A stretch of 64,000 nucleotides of DNA from an uncultured Prevotellaceae bacterium (GTDB lineage: Bacteria > Bacteroidota > Bacteroidia > Bacteroidales > Muribaculaceae): positions 1-64,000 of the forward strand of contig CAMVBJ010000017.1 in the NCBI GenBank assembly GCA_947165675.1, given 5' to 3'. Position numbers and translations under genes: made by a program. The first letter of the stretch is position 1, and each line of letters begins with the position of its first letter. Below the pieces are notes generated by a model, which had not been told where the DNA came from, ran no database searches, and saw only the letters and a list, made by a program, of their open reading frames with translations. Positions 8,914 to 18,947 of this stretch are shown here, one piece after another.

Positions 8914-10017
8914 TTAATGCGTCTGGACAACCTCGGTGGGAGGCAAGGTCTCGTTGCGGCGGTCGATGGCCTCGACCACACGGGTGGCGAGCTGCTTAAA
9001 TGCCACGCCACTCACGTCGCTCATGCGCACCACGGGAAGCCCGTCATCACTACCCTTGCAGATGCCAGCTACCAGGGGTATCTGACCCAGCAGTTCCACG
9101 CCCAGTGTCTCGGCCAACTGCTTGCCACCGTCACGGCCGAAGATGAAGTACTGCTCATCGGGGTGAGTGGCAGGCGTGAACCATGACATGTTCTCGACGA
9201 TACCCAGCACGGGAACGTTCACATGCTCACCCATGAACATGCTGATGCCCTTGCGAGCGTCGGCCAGAGCCACCTGCTGTGGAGTCGTCACCACGATAGC
9301 ACCCGTGATGGCAAGTGTCTGTACCAGGGTCAAATGGATGTCACTGGTACCAGGTGGCAGGTCAATGACAAAGTAGTCCAGCTCGCCCCAATCGGCCTCG
9401 TTGATGAGCTGGCGCAGGGCATTACTGGCCATGGCTCCGCGCCACAGGATAGCTTTCTCCTTATCCACAAGGAAACCCAGGGATAGCATCTTCACGCCAT
9501 ATTTCTCAAGAGGAATAATCAGGTTCTTGCCGTCCACCTCGTGCATATAGAGTTGCTCGTCCTCGGCGCCAAACATCTTGGGCATCGAGGGGCCAAAGAT
9601 GTCGGCATCAAGAAGACCCACGCGGTAGCCCTGCATGGCAAGCGCCACGGCAAGGTTGCAGGCAATGGTTGACTTGCCCACGCCGCCCTTACCCGAGCTC
9701 ACGGCGATGATGTTCTTTACTCCAGGTAGAGGTTTCTCGATTTTGCGCACGGGATTGTCTTGAGCGGTTTTCACTCCGATGTTCCCTTTGATATCCACCT
9801 CATTGCCCACATGGGCAAGAATAGCAGCCTCGGCAGCTTTTACTACACTCTTGATAAAAGGATCAGTGGGTTTCTCAAACGTTAATGAGAAGCTCACACG
9901 GTTGCCGTCGATGCGGATGTCGTCATTCACCATGCCCATTTCCACGATGTCTTTTCCCGTGCCGGGATAGCGGACCGTGCGAAGGGCATCCAGTACCAGA
10001 TTTGGATAGATGGTCAT
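8914..10017 (-). CDS. mrp: Mrp/NBP35-family Fe-S carrier ATPase
   Basis: 367 aa; VSSGKGGVGKSTIACNLAVALA, LPPGTSDIHLTL. Confidence 0.93.
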   Translation of the reverse strand: MTIYPNLVLDALRTVRYPGTGKDIVEMGMVNDDIRIDGNRVSFSLTFEKPTDPFIKSVVKAAEAAILAHVGNEVDIKGNIGVKTAQDNPVRKIEKPLPGVKNIIAVSSGKGGVGKSTIACNLAVALAMQGYRVGLLDADIFGPSMPKMFGAEDEQLYMHEVDGKNLIIPLEKYGVKMLSLGFLVDKEKAILWRGAMASNALRQLINEADWGELDYFVIDLPPGTSDIHLTLVQTLAITGAIVVTTPQQVALADARKGISMFMGEHVNVPVLGIVENMSWFTPATHPDEQYFIFGRDGGKQLAETLGVELLGQIPLVAGICKGSDDGLPVVRMSDVSGVAFKQLATRVVEAIDRRNETLPPTEVVQTH

Positions 10018-10037
10018 ATCTTAGTTGTTAGTGTTGG

Positions 10038-10829
10038 TTAGTTGTTAGCGTTAGTGGTCGGTTCTTGATCAGGCATGAGCTGGGGCATCTGGATGTAGCC
10101 ACGATTGTAGCTGCGGTAAGTGTCTGGCTCGATGTCGATGTCTGGCTCGATGAGATCCACGCCATGAGGTAGGGCAAAGCGGATGTACTTGATTGTCAAA
10201 CCGCGCTGCAGCCACTGCATCTCGTAGTGCGTCTTGATGTCCAGGATGTCGCCGGCAAGGCCACTGGCATACAGGTCATCGGTGTCGGCCTCGACGGGAA
10301 GATGGTTCTCCTCGACAAGGGCGTGGGTATAGGTGTAGAGAAAGGGACTGTCGGTCTTGAGATGAACGATACCTCCATCACGCAGGATGTGGCGGTAGTT
10401 GCTCAGGAAGCGGGTCGAAGTCAAGCGCTTGTTGACTTTCTTCATCTGCGGGTCGGGGAAGGTAATCCATATCTCGGACACTTCATCAGGGGCAAACATG
10501 CGGTCGATCAGCTCGATGCTGGTGCGCAGAAAAGCCACGTTAGGCAAGCCGAGTTCAGTGGCCAGCTTAGCTCCAGTCCACATGCGTGCTCCCTTGATAT
10601 CCACGCCGATGTAGTTCTTGCCGGAGAAGCGCTGAGCCAGCCCCACTGCATATTCCCCCTTGCCGCAACCCAATTCCAGCACGATGGGGTTGTCATTCTT
10701 GAAGTATTGCTCGTTCCACTTGCCACGCATGGGACAACCTCCCTGCTGGGTCACGACCGCAAAGGGAAACTGGAAAACGCACTCCATGCGCTCCATGTCG
10801 GCAAATTTCTTGAGTTTATTCTTTCCCAT
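10038..10829 (-). CDS. trmB: tRNA (guanosine(46)-N7)-methyltransferase
   Basis: 263 aa; [42 protein letters not shown]. Confidence 0.9.
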   Translation of the reverse strand: MGKNKLKKFADMERMECVFQFPFAVVTQQGGCPMRGKWNEQYFKNDNPIVLELGCGKGEYAVGLAQRFSGKNYIGVDIKGARMWTGAKLATELGLPNVAFLRTSIELIDRMFAPDEVSEIWITFPDPQMKKVNKRLTSTRFLSNYRHILRDGGIVHLKTDSPFLYTYTHALVEENHLPVEADTDDLYASGLAGDILDIKTHYEMQWLQRGLTIKYIRFALPHGVDLIEPDIDIEPDTYRSYNRGYIQMPQLMPDQEPTTNANN

Positions 10830-10870
10830 TCTATTAAATAAAAAATAAATATTGTTTGTCGTTAGCTGGA

Positions 10871-12844
10871 TTATTTGATGGCGATTTTGTAACTCCTGGC
10901 ATTCAAGGTAACGACATAGAAGCCAGGCTCTAACTCATGACGGTTGACGCCCTGCTCCACAGCGATATCGCGTGTGCTTCCATTGATGGCTGTGATCAAC
11001 GCAGTGCCGGCATTGCGGGTCTCAATGCACAGGATGCGACCCTCAATCCACACGTTATCGGCATTGGCAGTCAAGTCCTCGACGCCTGTGCTATTGGTCA
11101 CACGGGAAGCATAATTAGCGACATGCCATCCCACATTGTCGTCATCGGCAAGCACGACGTGGGTGAGTTGAATCTCGGACTCGGAGGCAAGTGCAGCGTC
11201 GGCAAGCACGGTGATGGTGAGGACCCGATTGCTTGTAAACGGCTGCTTACTCATCGAGTACAGAGCCACACGCGAGGTCAATGCGTCGATGTCATCGCTT
11301 TTCACCACCTGGTCCTTGCCAGCCTTGACATCAACCAGCGACAAGCCTTGCGGCAGCGTGATGTCACACTGCAACGCACTATAATTCTCGGCATTGTCCA
11401 GCAAGATATCCAGGGTACGTTGTTCGCCAGGCTGCATCGACACTTCGTCGAGACGCAGAGCATCGTCGGTGTCAACCCTTAGAGACAACATGAGACTCGG
11501 ATTCAGAATCATGTCAACAAGGGCATTCACGTCGGCAATATTCACCTCGCCATCCCCATTGACGTCGGCACGCATCATGGTATCGGAATCGGCAGGATTA
11601 CCCAAGATGATATCCACCAGAGCATTGATGTCAGCAATGTTCACCTCTCCGTCAGCGTTCACATCACCCTTGGTCCAGGTTTTAGCAAACTTGAATTCCT
11701 TCCACTGTTCAGCGGCCTTGTAACTATTGATGGCAGCCACAGGCACCGTCAGGGGGACGTTAGGCTGGTCCACTCCAGCCCACACATTCTCACCCAGGGG
11801 GGGGACCTTAACGGCATTGCTAACCATTGATGTCATGCCTGTCATACCTGCCATGGCATAGGCGCCTATCCACGTGACAGTAGAAGGCAATTCAACGACC
11901 GACATCGTCGAAACATTATACAGCGCATAATCGCCCAGCGAGGTCACTCCAGTCAAGTCGAGATCACCATTGAGGCTTGTTCCCGCAAACGTGTAGTTAT
12001 CCAGTTGAGTCAAGTGGTTTCCAAGCTTAACGGTTGTTAGATTAGTATCGTATAGAAAGGCGCCATCGCCCAGTTGAGTCAAGCTTGAAGGCAGTTGAGC
12101 ATCTTGAACTGGTGTCTGAACCATTACCCACTTGCCCATGGTCGTCAATTTGTTGCTACTGTTCAGGTTCAATCGAGAAATGCCAGTGCCCGCAAAGGCT
12201 CGATCACCGATTTCCTGCACGCCAGTGCCCAGGCTCACGGTCTTCAGCGAAGTGCATTCAAGCATAGCCGCATTGCCTATGCTACGCAACTTGCTGGACG
12301 AGGCGACCGACAGACTTGTGAGAGCCTTGCAACGCATAAATGCGCCATCGCCCACAGTCTCTACGCTGGCAGGCAAAGCAATACTGCGCAACGCCGTACA
12401 ACCCGCAAACGCATAATCGCCTATTGCCGTCAATGTCGAGGGCAATGTAATCGACGTCAACTTGGTACAGCCAGTAAACGCACCCTCACCGATTGTCTTG
12501 AGGCCAGATGGCAGCTTCACGCTTGTCAGATCCATGCCGGCAAATGCGCCTACGGGCAATAAAGCAGCCTCGAAGTCGCGCAGCCAGTAATGCATCTTGC
12601 CTGTCTGACAAGCAAGCACTTCGACCTGGGACAAGTCGACGGTCGTCAGCTTGGTGAGTTTTTCAACGATGAAGTAAAAATCGTTGGCATCCATTGTTCC
12701 CTTGACAGTCAAGTCGGCTATACTATAATTAGTCACCTTGCTGCTGAGGTGCCCGGCGGTATTCTCTACCTCAAGCGCCTGGACCTGTATCGCAACAAGG
12801 ACTGTTAACGTGATCAGTATTATTCTCTTTATCATAGCCTGCAA
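10871..12844 (-). CDS. BspA-type leucine-rich repeat protein with dockerin-type repeats and probable T9SS C-terminal sorting domain
   Basis: LRR_5-like repeats ([34 protein letters not shown]), two [21 protein letters not shown], C-term [21 protein letters not shown]. Confidence 0.85.
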   Translation of the reverse strand: MQAMIKRIILITLTVLVAIQVQALEVENTAGHLSSKVTNYSIADLTVKGTMDANDFYFIVEKLTKLTTVDLSQVEVLACQTGKMHYWLRDFEAALLPVGAFAGMDLTSVKLPSGLKTIGEGAFTGCTKLTSITLPSTLTAIGDYAFAGCTALRSIALPASVETVGDGAFMRCKALTSLSVASSSKLRSIGNAAMLECTSLKTVSLGTGVQEIGDRAFAGTGISRLNLNSSNKLTTMGKWVMVQTPVQDAQLPSSLTQLGDGAFLYDTNLTTVKLGNHLTQLDNYTFAGTSLNGDLDLTGVTSLGDYALYNVSTMSVVELPSTVTWIGAYAMAGMTGMTSMVSNAVKVPPLGENVWAGVDQPNVPLTVPVAAINSYKAAEQWKEFKFAKTWTKGDVNADGEVNIADINALVDIILGNPADSDTMMRADVNGDGEVNIADVNALVDMILNPSLMLSLRVDTDDALRLDEVSMQPGEQRTLDILLDNAENYSALQCDITLPQGLSLVDVKAGKDQVVKSDDIDALTSRVALYSMSKQPFTSNRVLTITVLADAALASESEIQLTHVVLADDDNVGWHVANYASRVTNSTGVEDLTANADNVWIEGRILCIETRNAGTALITAINGSTRDIAVEQGVNRHELEPGFYVVTLNARSYKIAIK

Positions 12845-12866
12845 TTAATGACATGTGTTAAACATG

Positions 12867-12874
12867 CAAATATA
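12867..12874 (-). promoter_or_regulatory. -7 box (TATATTTG) for LRR/dockerin gene
   Basis: Reverse complement CAAATATA upstream of 12844 start. Confidence 0.5.
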
Positions 12875-12983
12875 GTCCAATTTCATGAAACAATGGCCTA
12901 TTTTAACAAAAAATACCACCAATCGTGTTTTTTACGCACTTGGCAGCATCATTAATTTTCGGGGCTTATCAGGTTCCCTCTTT

Positions 12984-13460
12984 TCATCCTCCCTGGCGCA
13001 ACTTGAGTTCTTGCAGCATCTGCGCAGCGGTGAGGCCTGTGACAGGATGCCTCCAGCATGGAGCCAACTCCATCATGGGAACCAGGAAGAATTCCCGTTG
13101 AGACATGCGCGGATGAGGCACTTGCAACACGGGCAAGTCAATAATCTGACCATCAATGGCTACGATATCTATGTCCACAAGGCGGTCCACATAGTTGCCA
13201 TGGGCATCACGATGGGCAGCGCTACCCAATTGCCGCTCAATGTCATGAAGACGATCCAGCATGGCAAGCGGGGCGTCGTCCGAGTCAATGACAAGACCCA
13301 AATTCAAGAAGCGGTTATCACTCTCATAGCCCCACGGCTCGCTCTCGACAATGCGTGACACTGCAGCTCCACTCGAGCCAGCAACAAGAGCAACAACGGC
13401 GCGATAGAGATGATCGCGCCGGTTGCCTATGTTACTACCTACATTCAGGTAATATTTCAT
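12984..13460 (-). CDS. folK: 2-amino-4-hydroxy-6-hydroxymethyldihydropteridine diphosphokinase
   Basis: 158 aa; YLNVGSNIGNRRDHL, ESEPWGYESDNRFLNLGLVIDSD, LVDIDIVAIDGQIID. Confidence 0.9.
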   Translation of the reverse strand: MKYYLNVGSNIGNRRDHLYRAVVALVAGSSGAAVSRIVESEPWGYESDNRFLNLGLVIDSDDAPLAMLDRLHDIERQLGSAAHRDAHGNYVDRLVDIDIVAIDGQIIDLPVLQVPHPRMSQREFFLVPMMELAPCWRHPVTGLTAAQMLQELKLRQGG

Positions 13461-13472
13461 ATCCTTAAGGAA

Positions 13473-16319
13473 TTACAAGGTCTTGTGAACCTCGATTTCC
13501 TCAAATGCCTCAATGATATCACCCTCTTGCAGGTCATTGTAAGACTTGATGCTAAGGCCACAGTCATAGCCACTGGTGACCTCCTTGGCGTCGTCCTTGA
13601 AGCGCTTGAGCGAAGCCAACTCGCCCGTGTGGATAACGATACCGTCGCGAATCAAGCGCACCTTGCTCTGGCGCTTGACTTTGCCCTCGGTAACCATAGC
13701 ACCTGCAATGGTTCCCACCTTGCTGATGTGATAAACCTGGCGAACCTCGGCAGTACCTGTTACCTCCTCCTTGATATCGGGCTGCAACATGCCTTCCATT
13801 GCGCTCTTGACCTCCTCGATGGCGTCATAGATGATGGAATACAGGCGGATGTCAACACCCTCTTGCTCGGCAGCACGCTTGGCTGAGCTCGACGGACGCA
13901 CCTGGAAACCAATAATGTAGGCATCGCTTGCAGCAGCCAGAGTAACATCACTCTCGGTAATGGCACCCACAGCCTTGTGGATCACATTGACCTGAACCTC
14001 GGGAGTGGACAACTTGATGAGTGAGTCGCTCAACGCCTCAATCGAACCATCCACATCACCCTTGACAATACAGTTGAGCTCGTGGAACTCACCCAAGGCA
14101 CGGCGACGACCGATATCCTCCAGGCTGACACGATGCTGAGTGCGGCGGCTCTGCTCACGCTGCAACTGCTCACGCTTGTTGGCAATCTGACGAGCCTCCT
14201 GATCGGAATCCATCACGTTGAACTTGTCACCAGCTGTCGGGGCACCGTCCAGACCCAGGATCAGAACAGGCGTCGAGGGGCCACTCTCGGTGATGCGCAC
14301 GTTACGCTCGTTGAACATAGCCTTAATCTTACCGAAGTGAGTACCAGCCAACACGATATCACCCACATGGAGCGTACCATTGTCGATGAGCACGGTTGCG
14401 ATATAGCCACGACCCTTATCAAGAGAAGACTCAATGACCGAACCCGTTGCCTTACGGTTGGGGTTAGCCTTGAGGTCGAGCATGTCGGCCTCAAGCAGCA
14501 CCTTCTCCATCAGCTCGTCAACACCTATACCCTTCTTTGCCGAAATATCTTGGCTCTGGTACTTACCACCCCAGTCCTCGACGAGGTAGTTCATCTGGGC
14601 CAGTTCCTCCTTAATCTTCTCGGGATTAGCGCTGGGCTTATCAATCTTGTTGATGGCAAAGATGATGGGCACGCCAGCTGCCGAAGCATGGTTCAGCGCC
14701 TCGACAGTCTGTGGCATGACGTTATCATCGGCAGCGACAATCACAATGACGATATCCGTGACCTTGGCACCACGGGCACGCATAGCGGTGAAAGCTTCGT
14801 GACCAGGGGTGTCAAGGAAAGTGATGCGACGACCATTGGGCAGCTTCACGTTGTAGGCACCGATGTGCTGGGTAATACCACCAGCCTCACCTGCGATGAC
14901 GTTTGAGTTACGGATATAGTCAAGCAATGAGGTCTTACCGTGGTCAACGTGACCCATGACAGTCACAACGGGAGGTCGCTGAACGAGATCTGCAGGATCA
15001 TCCTCCTCGTCGCTGATAGCCTCGGCCACCTCGGCACTGGTATATTCGGTCTTGAAGCCAAACTCATCGGCCACAATATTGATCGTCTCGGCATCCAAGC
15101 GCTGGTTGATGCTCACCATGACACCCAGATTCATACAAGTGGCGATAACCTTGTTGATGGGCACATTCATCATGCTGGCCAAGTCATTGGCTGTCACAAA
15201 CTCGGTGAGCTTGAGCACCTTGCTCTGAGCTGCTGCCTGAGCTGCTTCTTCACGCAATTCCTCACGGAATTCCTCGCGCTTCTCGCGACGACGGGCAGCG
15301 GCAGCTTTCTTGCTGTTCTTGGCGGTGAGGCGTGCCAGCGTCTCCTTCATCTGGCGCTGAACGTCCTCCTCGCTCACCTCAGGCCTGAGTGGCCTGCGGT
15401 TCTTATTCTTGTCTTTGCGCTTGCCGCCCTGGTCGTCCTTGCCACCACGGCCCCTACCCTGTGACGGGGAGGGCTGATTGCCGGCGCTCTCAATATCGAC
15501 TTTTTCCTTGCCGATGCGCTTGCGTTTCTTCTTTCCGGCATTTTCGGCCTGAGCCTTGGCAATTCGCTCGTTACGCTTTTCTTCCTTGCTCTTCTTGCGC
15601 GGACGTGTCTGTTGATTGATAGAGGTCAAGTCAACCTTGCCCACCACCTTGAGTTGTGGACCGCCAACAGTTTCAGATACAGGCTTGAAGACGTCATCAT
15701 CCTTGTCCTTCTGAGCTGGTGAATCAGCTTGCACGGGCTGGGCTTCAACAACTGGCTCTTCGACCTTGGGAGCGGGCTGAGGCTCGGGAGCAGGCTGAGG
15801 CTCAACCTTGGGTTCAGGCTGAGGCTCGGGAGCGGGCGCAGGGGCAGGTTGAGGCTCCTTCTTCGGCTCGAGCTCGACCTTAGGCTCGGGCTCGACCTTG
15901 GGTTCTGCTTTGGGTTCTGCAGGTTTCACTTCAACCGGCTTCTCCTCTACAGCCTTTTCCACCTTAGGTGCGGGCTCACTGGCAGGCTTTTCGGCAGGTT
16001 TGGGCTTGCCAGCGGTAGCTAAATCAATCTTACCTAAAATTTTAGGCTTCTGACCAGGCAAGACAGTCTTGATCTCATGCGACTCCTTGGCTGCGTTCTG
16101 CTTAGCTTTCTCCTTCTGGCGTTCGTTGGCCATTTTCTCCGACTTGTTTTTGAGGTCCATGTCGGGTTTAAATTCCTTGACAAGCATCTCATAGACATCA
16201 TCATCGATGCGCGCATTGATGTTGGCGCCGATTTCGATGCCCTTCTTGTGCAGGAACTCTTCAATGGTCTGCCTACCCACATTTAAATCTGCGATGACTT
16301 TACTGATCTTTATCGCCAT
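13473..16319 (-). CDS. infB: Translation initiation factor IF-2
   Basis: 948 aa; [25 protein letters not shown]-rich N-terminal region. Confidence 0.97.
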   Translation of the reverse strand: MAIKISKVIADLNVGRQTIEEFLHKKGIEIGANINARIDDDVYEMLVKEFKPDMDLKNKSEKMANERQKEKAKQNAAKESHEIKTVLPGQKPKILGKIDLATAGKPKPAEKPASEPAPKVEKAVEEKPVEVKPAEPKAEPKVEPEPKVELEPKKEPQPAPAPAPEPQPEPKVEPQPAPEPQPAPKVEEPVVEAQPVQADSPAQKDKDDDVFKPVSETVGGPQLKVVGKVDLTSINQQTRPRKKSKEEKRNERIAKAQAENAGKKKRKRIGKEKVDIESAGNQPSPSQGRGRGGKDDQGGKRKDKNKNRRPLRPEVSEEDVQRQMKETLARLTAKNSKKAAAARRREKREEFREELREEAAQAAAQSKVLKLTEFVTANDLASMMNVPINKVIATCMNLGVMVSINQRLDAETINIVADEFGFKTEYTSAEVAEAISDEEDDPADLVQRPPVVTVMGHVDHGKTSLLDYIRNSNVIAGEAGGITQHIGAYNVKLPNGRRITFLDTPGHEAFTAMRARGAKVTDIVIVIVAADDNVMPQTVEALNHASAAGVPIIFAINKIDKPSANPEKIKEELAQMNYLVEDWGGKYQSQDISAKKGIGVDELMEKVLLEADMLDLKANPNRKATGSVIESSLDKGRGYIATVLIDNGTLHVGDIVLAGTHFGKIKAMFNERNVRITESGPSTPVLILGLDGAPTAGDKFNVMDSDQEARQIANKREQLQREQSRRTQHRVSLEDIGRRRALGEFHELNCIVKGDVDGSIEALSDSLIKLSTPEVQVNVIHKAVGAITESDVTLAAASDAYIIGFQVRPSSSAKRAAEQEGVDIRLYSIIYDAIEEVKSAMEGMLQPDIKEEVTGTAEVRQVYHISKVGTIAGAMVTEGKVKRQSKVRLIRDGIVIHTGELASLKRFKDDAKEVTSGYDCGLSIKSYNDLQEGDIIEAFEEIEVHKTL

Positions 16320-16438
16320 ATAATCTGTTTTATCGGTTCGCTTTCAGCAATATGCTTTCGGCTTGAATATTTATTTGCTAATGAGAAGTTTATATGAATT
16401 ACATAGATGTGTAGATAGATTGATGAACCGCATCAATA

Positions 16439-17695
16439 TCAGTCCTCAAACTCGGCACGGAGCACAGCCAGCAGGTTGTCAACAGTGTCCTCCTCAAGGT
16501 CAGCCCTATCGATAAGATCCTCACGCGGCGTGCGCAGCACACTCTTGGCTGTGGCAAGGCCCACATTCTTGAGTGCCTCGATTACCCACTCGTCCACCTC
16601 GTCCTTGAATTCGTCCAGGTAGATGTCTTCCTCACCCTCGGTCTCAACATCACGGTAAACGTCAATGCTGTAACCAGTGAGAATGCTGGCAAGCTTGATG
16701 TTCAAGCCGCCCTTACCGATGGCGAGTGACACCTCCTCGGGGCGCAGGAACACCTCGGCATGCTTGTGCTCATTGTCCAGGCGGATAGAGGATATCTTGG
16801 CAGGACTCAAGGCGCGCTGGATGAGCAGCTGCGGGTTACTGGTGTAGTTGATCACATCAATGTTCTCGTTACGCAACTCACGCACGATGCCATGGATGCG
16901 CGCACCCTTGACACCGACACAAGCGCCGACGGGGTCAATGCGGTCGTCATAGCTCTCAACGGCAATCTTGGCACGTTCACCGGGGATGCGGGCAACGGAA
17001 CGGATGACGATCAAGCCATCATGAATCTCGGGCACCTCCTGCTCGAACAGGCGGCGCAGGAAGTTCTGGCTCGTGCGCGACACGATGACTTTGGGATTAT
17101 TGTTGGTGTTGTCCACTCGCTCAATGACAGCCCTCACCACATCACCCTTGCGGTAAATGTCGGTAGGAATCTGCTCGTCCTTGGGCAGGAGCAGCTCGTT
17201 TTTATCATCATCAAGCAGCAGCACTTCACGCTTCCACACTTGATATACCTCGCCAGCCACCAACTGACCCTCAAGGGCCTTGAACTTGGTGTAGATGGCG
17301 TCCTTCTGCAAGTCAAGTATCTTGCTGGCCAGTGTCTGGCGCAGATTCAGGATGGCGCGACGGCCAAACTTGGCGAAGTCGATTTTGCGGGTGTGCTCCT
17401 CGCCCACCTCACAGTCGGGATCATCATCAGCCTGGGCATCACTCAACGAGATCTGCTTGTTGGGATTCTCCACCTCGCCGTCGTTAACGACCTCCAAGTT
17501 CTGATAGATTTCACAGTCACCCTTGTCGGGGTTGACAATCACGTCAAAGTTATCGTCGTTGCCAAACATCTTGGACAGCACACTGCGGAACGACTCCTCG
17601 AGCACACTGATGAGTGTGGTCTTATCGATGTCCTTGAGCTCTTTAAACTCGGCAAATTGTGCGGTCATGTTAACCGCTTCTTCTCTTTTAGCCAT
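16439..17695 (-). CDS. nusA: Transcription termination/antitermination factor NusA
   Basis: 418 aa; RIPGERAKIAVESYDDRIDPVGACVGVKGARIHGIVRELRNENIDVI. Confidence 0.96.
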   Translation of the reverse strand: MAKREEAVNMTAQFAEFKELKDIDKTTLISVLEESFRSVLSKMFGNDDNFDVIVNPDKGDCEIYQNLEVVNDGEVENPNKQISLSDAQADDDPDCEVGEEHTRKIDFAKFGRRAILNLRQTLASKILDLQKDAIYTKFKALEGQLVAGEVYQVWKREVLLLDDDKNELLLPKDEQIPTDIYRKGDVVRAVIERVDNTNNNPKVIVSRTSQNFLRRLFEQEVPEIHDGLIVIRSVARIPGERAKIAVESYDDRIDPVGACVGVKGARIHGIVRELRNENIDVINYTSNPQLLIQRALSPAKISSIRLDNEHKHAEVFLRPEEVSLAIGKGGLNIKLASILTGYSIDVYRDVETEGEEDIYLDEFKDEVDEWVIEALKNVGLATAKSVLRTPREDLIDRADLEEDTVDNLLAVLRAEFED

Positions 17696-17707
17696 AATGT
17701 TGTAATG

Positions 17708-18172
17708 TCAAACTTTGATGATATTCTTGGTGTATTTAATGTCATTGTAATTGAAACGCTCCTGCTCTTCGACCAATTCAGGACGCTTCTTACCTTCGAG
17801 CTTGCGCTTGACGGTCATCGTCAAGACGAAGCCCTCGTCGTCAGCATCGGCAAGGACGCCCTTGAGTTTGCGTCCATCAGCGGTGAGCACCTCAACCTCG
17901 TAGCCAACGTTCTTGCTATACTGGCGAGGCAACAGCAAGGGAGAAGTGATGCCATAGGAGCCCACGGTCAGCTCGTAGTCCTCGACATCGCGGTCAAACG
18001 CGTCAAGGACTGCGTCGTTCACCGCCACGCAATCGTCAATAGTAATATCCTCATCACTATCGAGCTGCACATCGATGATGTTATCCTTGCTCACCTTCAG
18101 GGTGACCAGGAACATCTTAGTGCCCTCAAGAGCCTCATTGATCACTTGTTCCAGTGCCTTCTTGTCAATCAT
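17708..18172 (-). CDS. rimP: Ribosome maturation factor RimP
   Basis: 154 aa, 5' of nusA-infB; YELTVGSYGITSPLLLPRQYSKNVG. Confidence 0.88.
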   Translation of the reverse strand: MIDKKALEQVINEALEGTKMFLVTLKVSKDNIIDVQLDSDEDITIDDCVAVNDAVLDAFDRDVEDYELTVGSYGITSPLLLPRQYSKNVGYEVEVLTADGRKLKGVLADADDEGFVLTMTVKRKLEGKKRPELVEEQERFNYNDIKYTKNIIKV

Positions 18173-18234
18173 TGTTTCAATTTATTATAATAAAAACGAG
18201 GAAGCCCTTATGCCCCCTCTCACGAATGCTGGTG

Positions 18235-18242
18235 CAAAAGTA
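18235..18242 (-). promoter_or_regulatory. -7 box (TACTTTTG) for rimP-nusA-infB
   Basis: Reverse complement CAAAAGTA ~60 nt upstream of rimP. Confidence 0.5.
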
Positions 18243-18422
18243 CTCATTTTCCCGCATTCACGCAATATTTAATGTATCAAACCTCCACAAAACCAAAGAA
18301 ATATTCACAATATTTAACGTTAATTAACTCATTCGGCATTTTTTACAACCCGCTGGAATGGTCTTTCATGGCGTTTTTTGCCTTCGGCTGGCTTTTTAGT
18401 CACCTAATTCAGAATTATTTTG

Positions 18423-18430
18423 TACTTTTG
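18423..18430 (+). promoter_or_regulatory. -7 box (TACTTTTG) for 18459 gene
   Basis: TAnnTTTG match 28 nt upstream of ATG. Confidence 0.55.
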
Positions 18431-18458
18431 GAGCCCAAAAATGACTGAATAAGGAACG

Positions 18459-18899
18459 ATGAAACCAGCAATTATACTATTGACCATACTGGTAGTCGGG
18501 GGAGCCATTGTGTGGCTCATCGACAAGCTGTTCTACCACAAGCAGGCAGCCGAAAATGTCGATGAAGCCGAGCAAAACGCCGCGGATTCCAGCCCTTCAC
18601 AAGGATGTGCCGATGAGTCTTGTGGCATACGCTCCATCTGCCCGAGCGAGCAGATTCTCAAAGGCGAGTGCCAGCAGGAAATCACCTACTACGAGGATGA
18701 AGAGCTGGACGCATTCATCGGCCGTGACGAGAATGACTACTCGGCCGACGAGGAAGAGCAATGGCGCGATGTGCTTTACACCTTGCAGCCAGCCGATTTA
18801 CTGGGCTGGGGACAGAGCATCAAGCATCGCGGCCTGGTGATGCCGGCTGCCATCCGGCAGGAATTCATGCAACTTGCCGCTGAACATCATGCCCCATAG
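18459..18899 (+). CDS. Hypothetical protein with N-terminal TM helix
   Basis: 146 aa, IILLTILVVGGAIVWLIDKLF then acidic Cys-containing region; immediately upstream of porW-like gene. Confidence 0.65.
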   Translation: MKPAIILLTILVVGGAIVWLIDKLFYHKQAAENVDEAEQNAADSSPSQGCADESCGIRSICPSEQILKGECQQEITYYEDEELDAFIGRDENDYSADEEEQWRDVLYTLQPADLLGWGQSIKHRGLVMPAAIRQEFMQLAAEHHAP

Positions 18900-18947
18900 G
18901 GCAATAAATCAGCCGATGACTCGTTCTATAGATACTAAAATACAAAT

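Noticed and set aside
15720-16010. P/E/K-rich repetitive DNA in infB
   Set aside because: Variable low-complexity N-terminal linkers are common in IF-2 and need no special explanation
16760-18190. 476 aa plus-strand ORF antisense to nusA/rimP
   Set aside because: Composition of a reverse-frame shadow; nusA and rimP are certain
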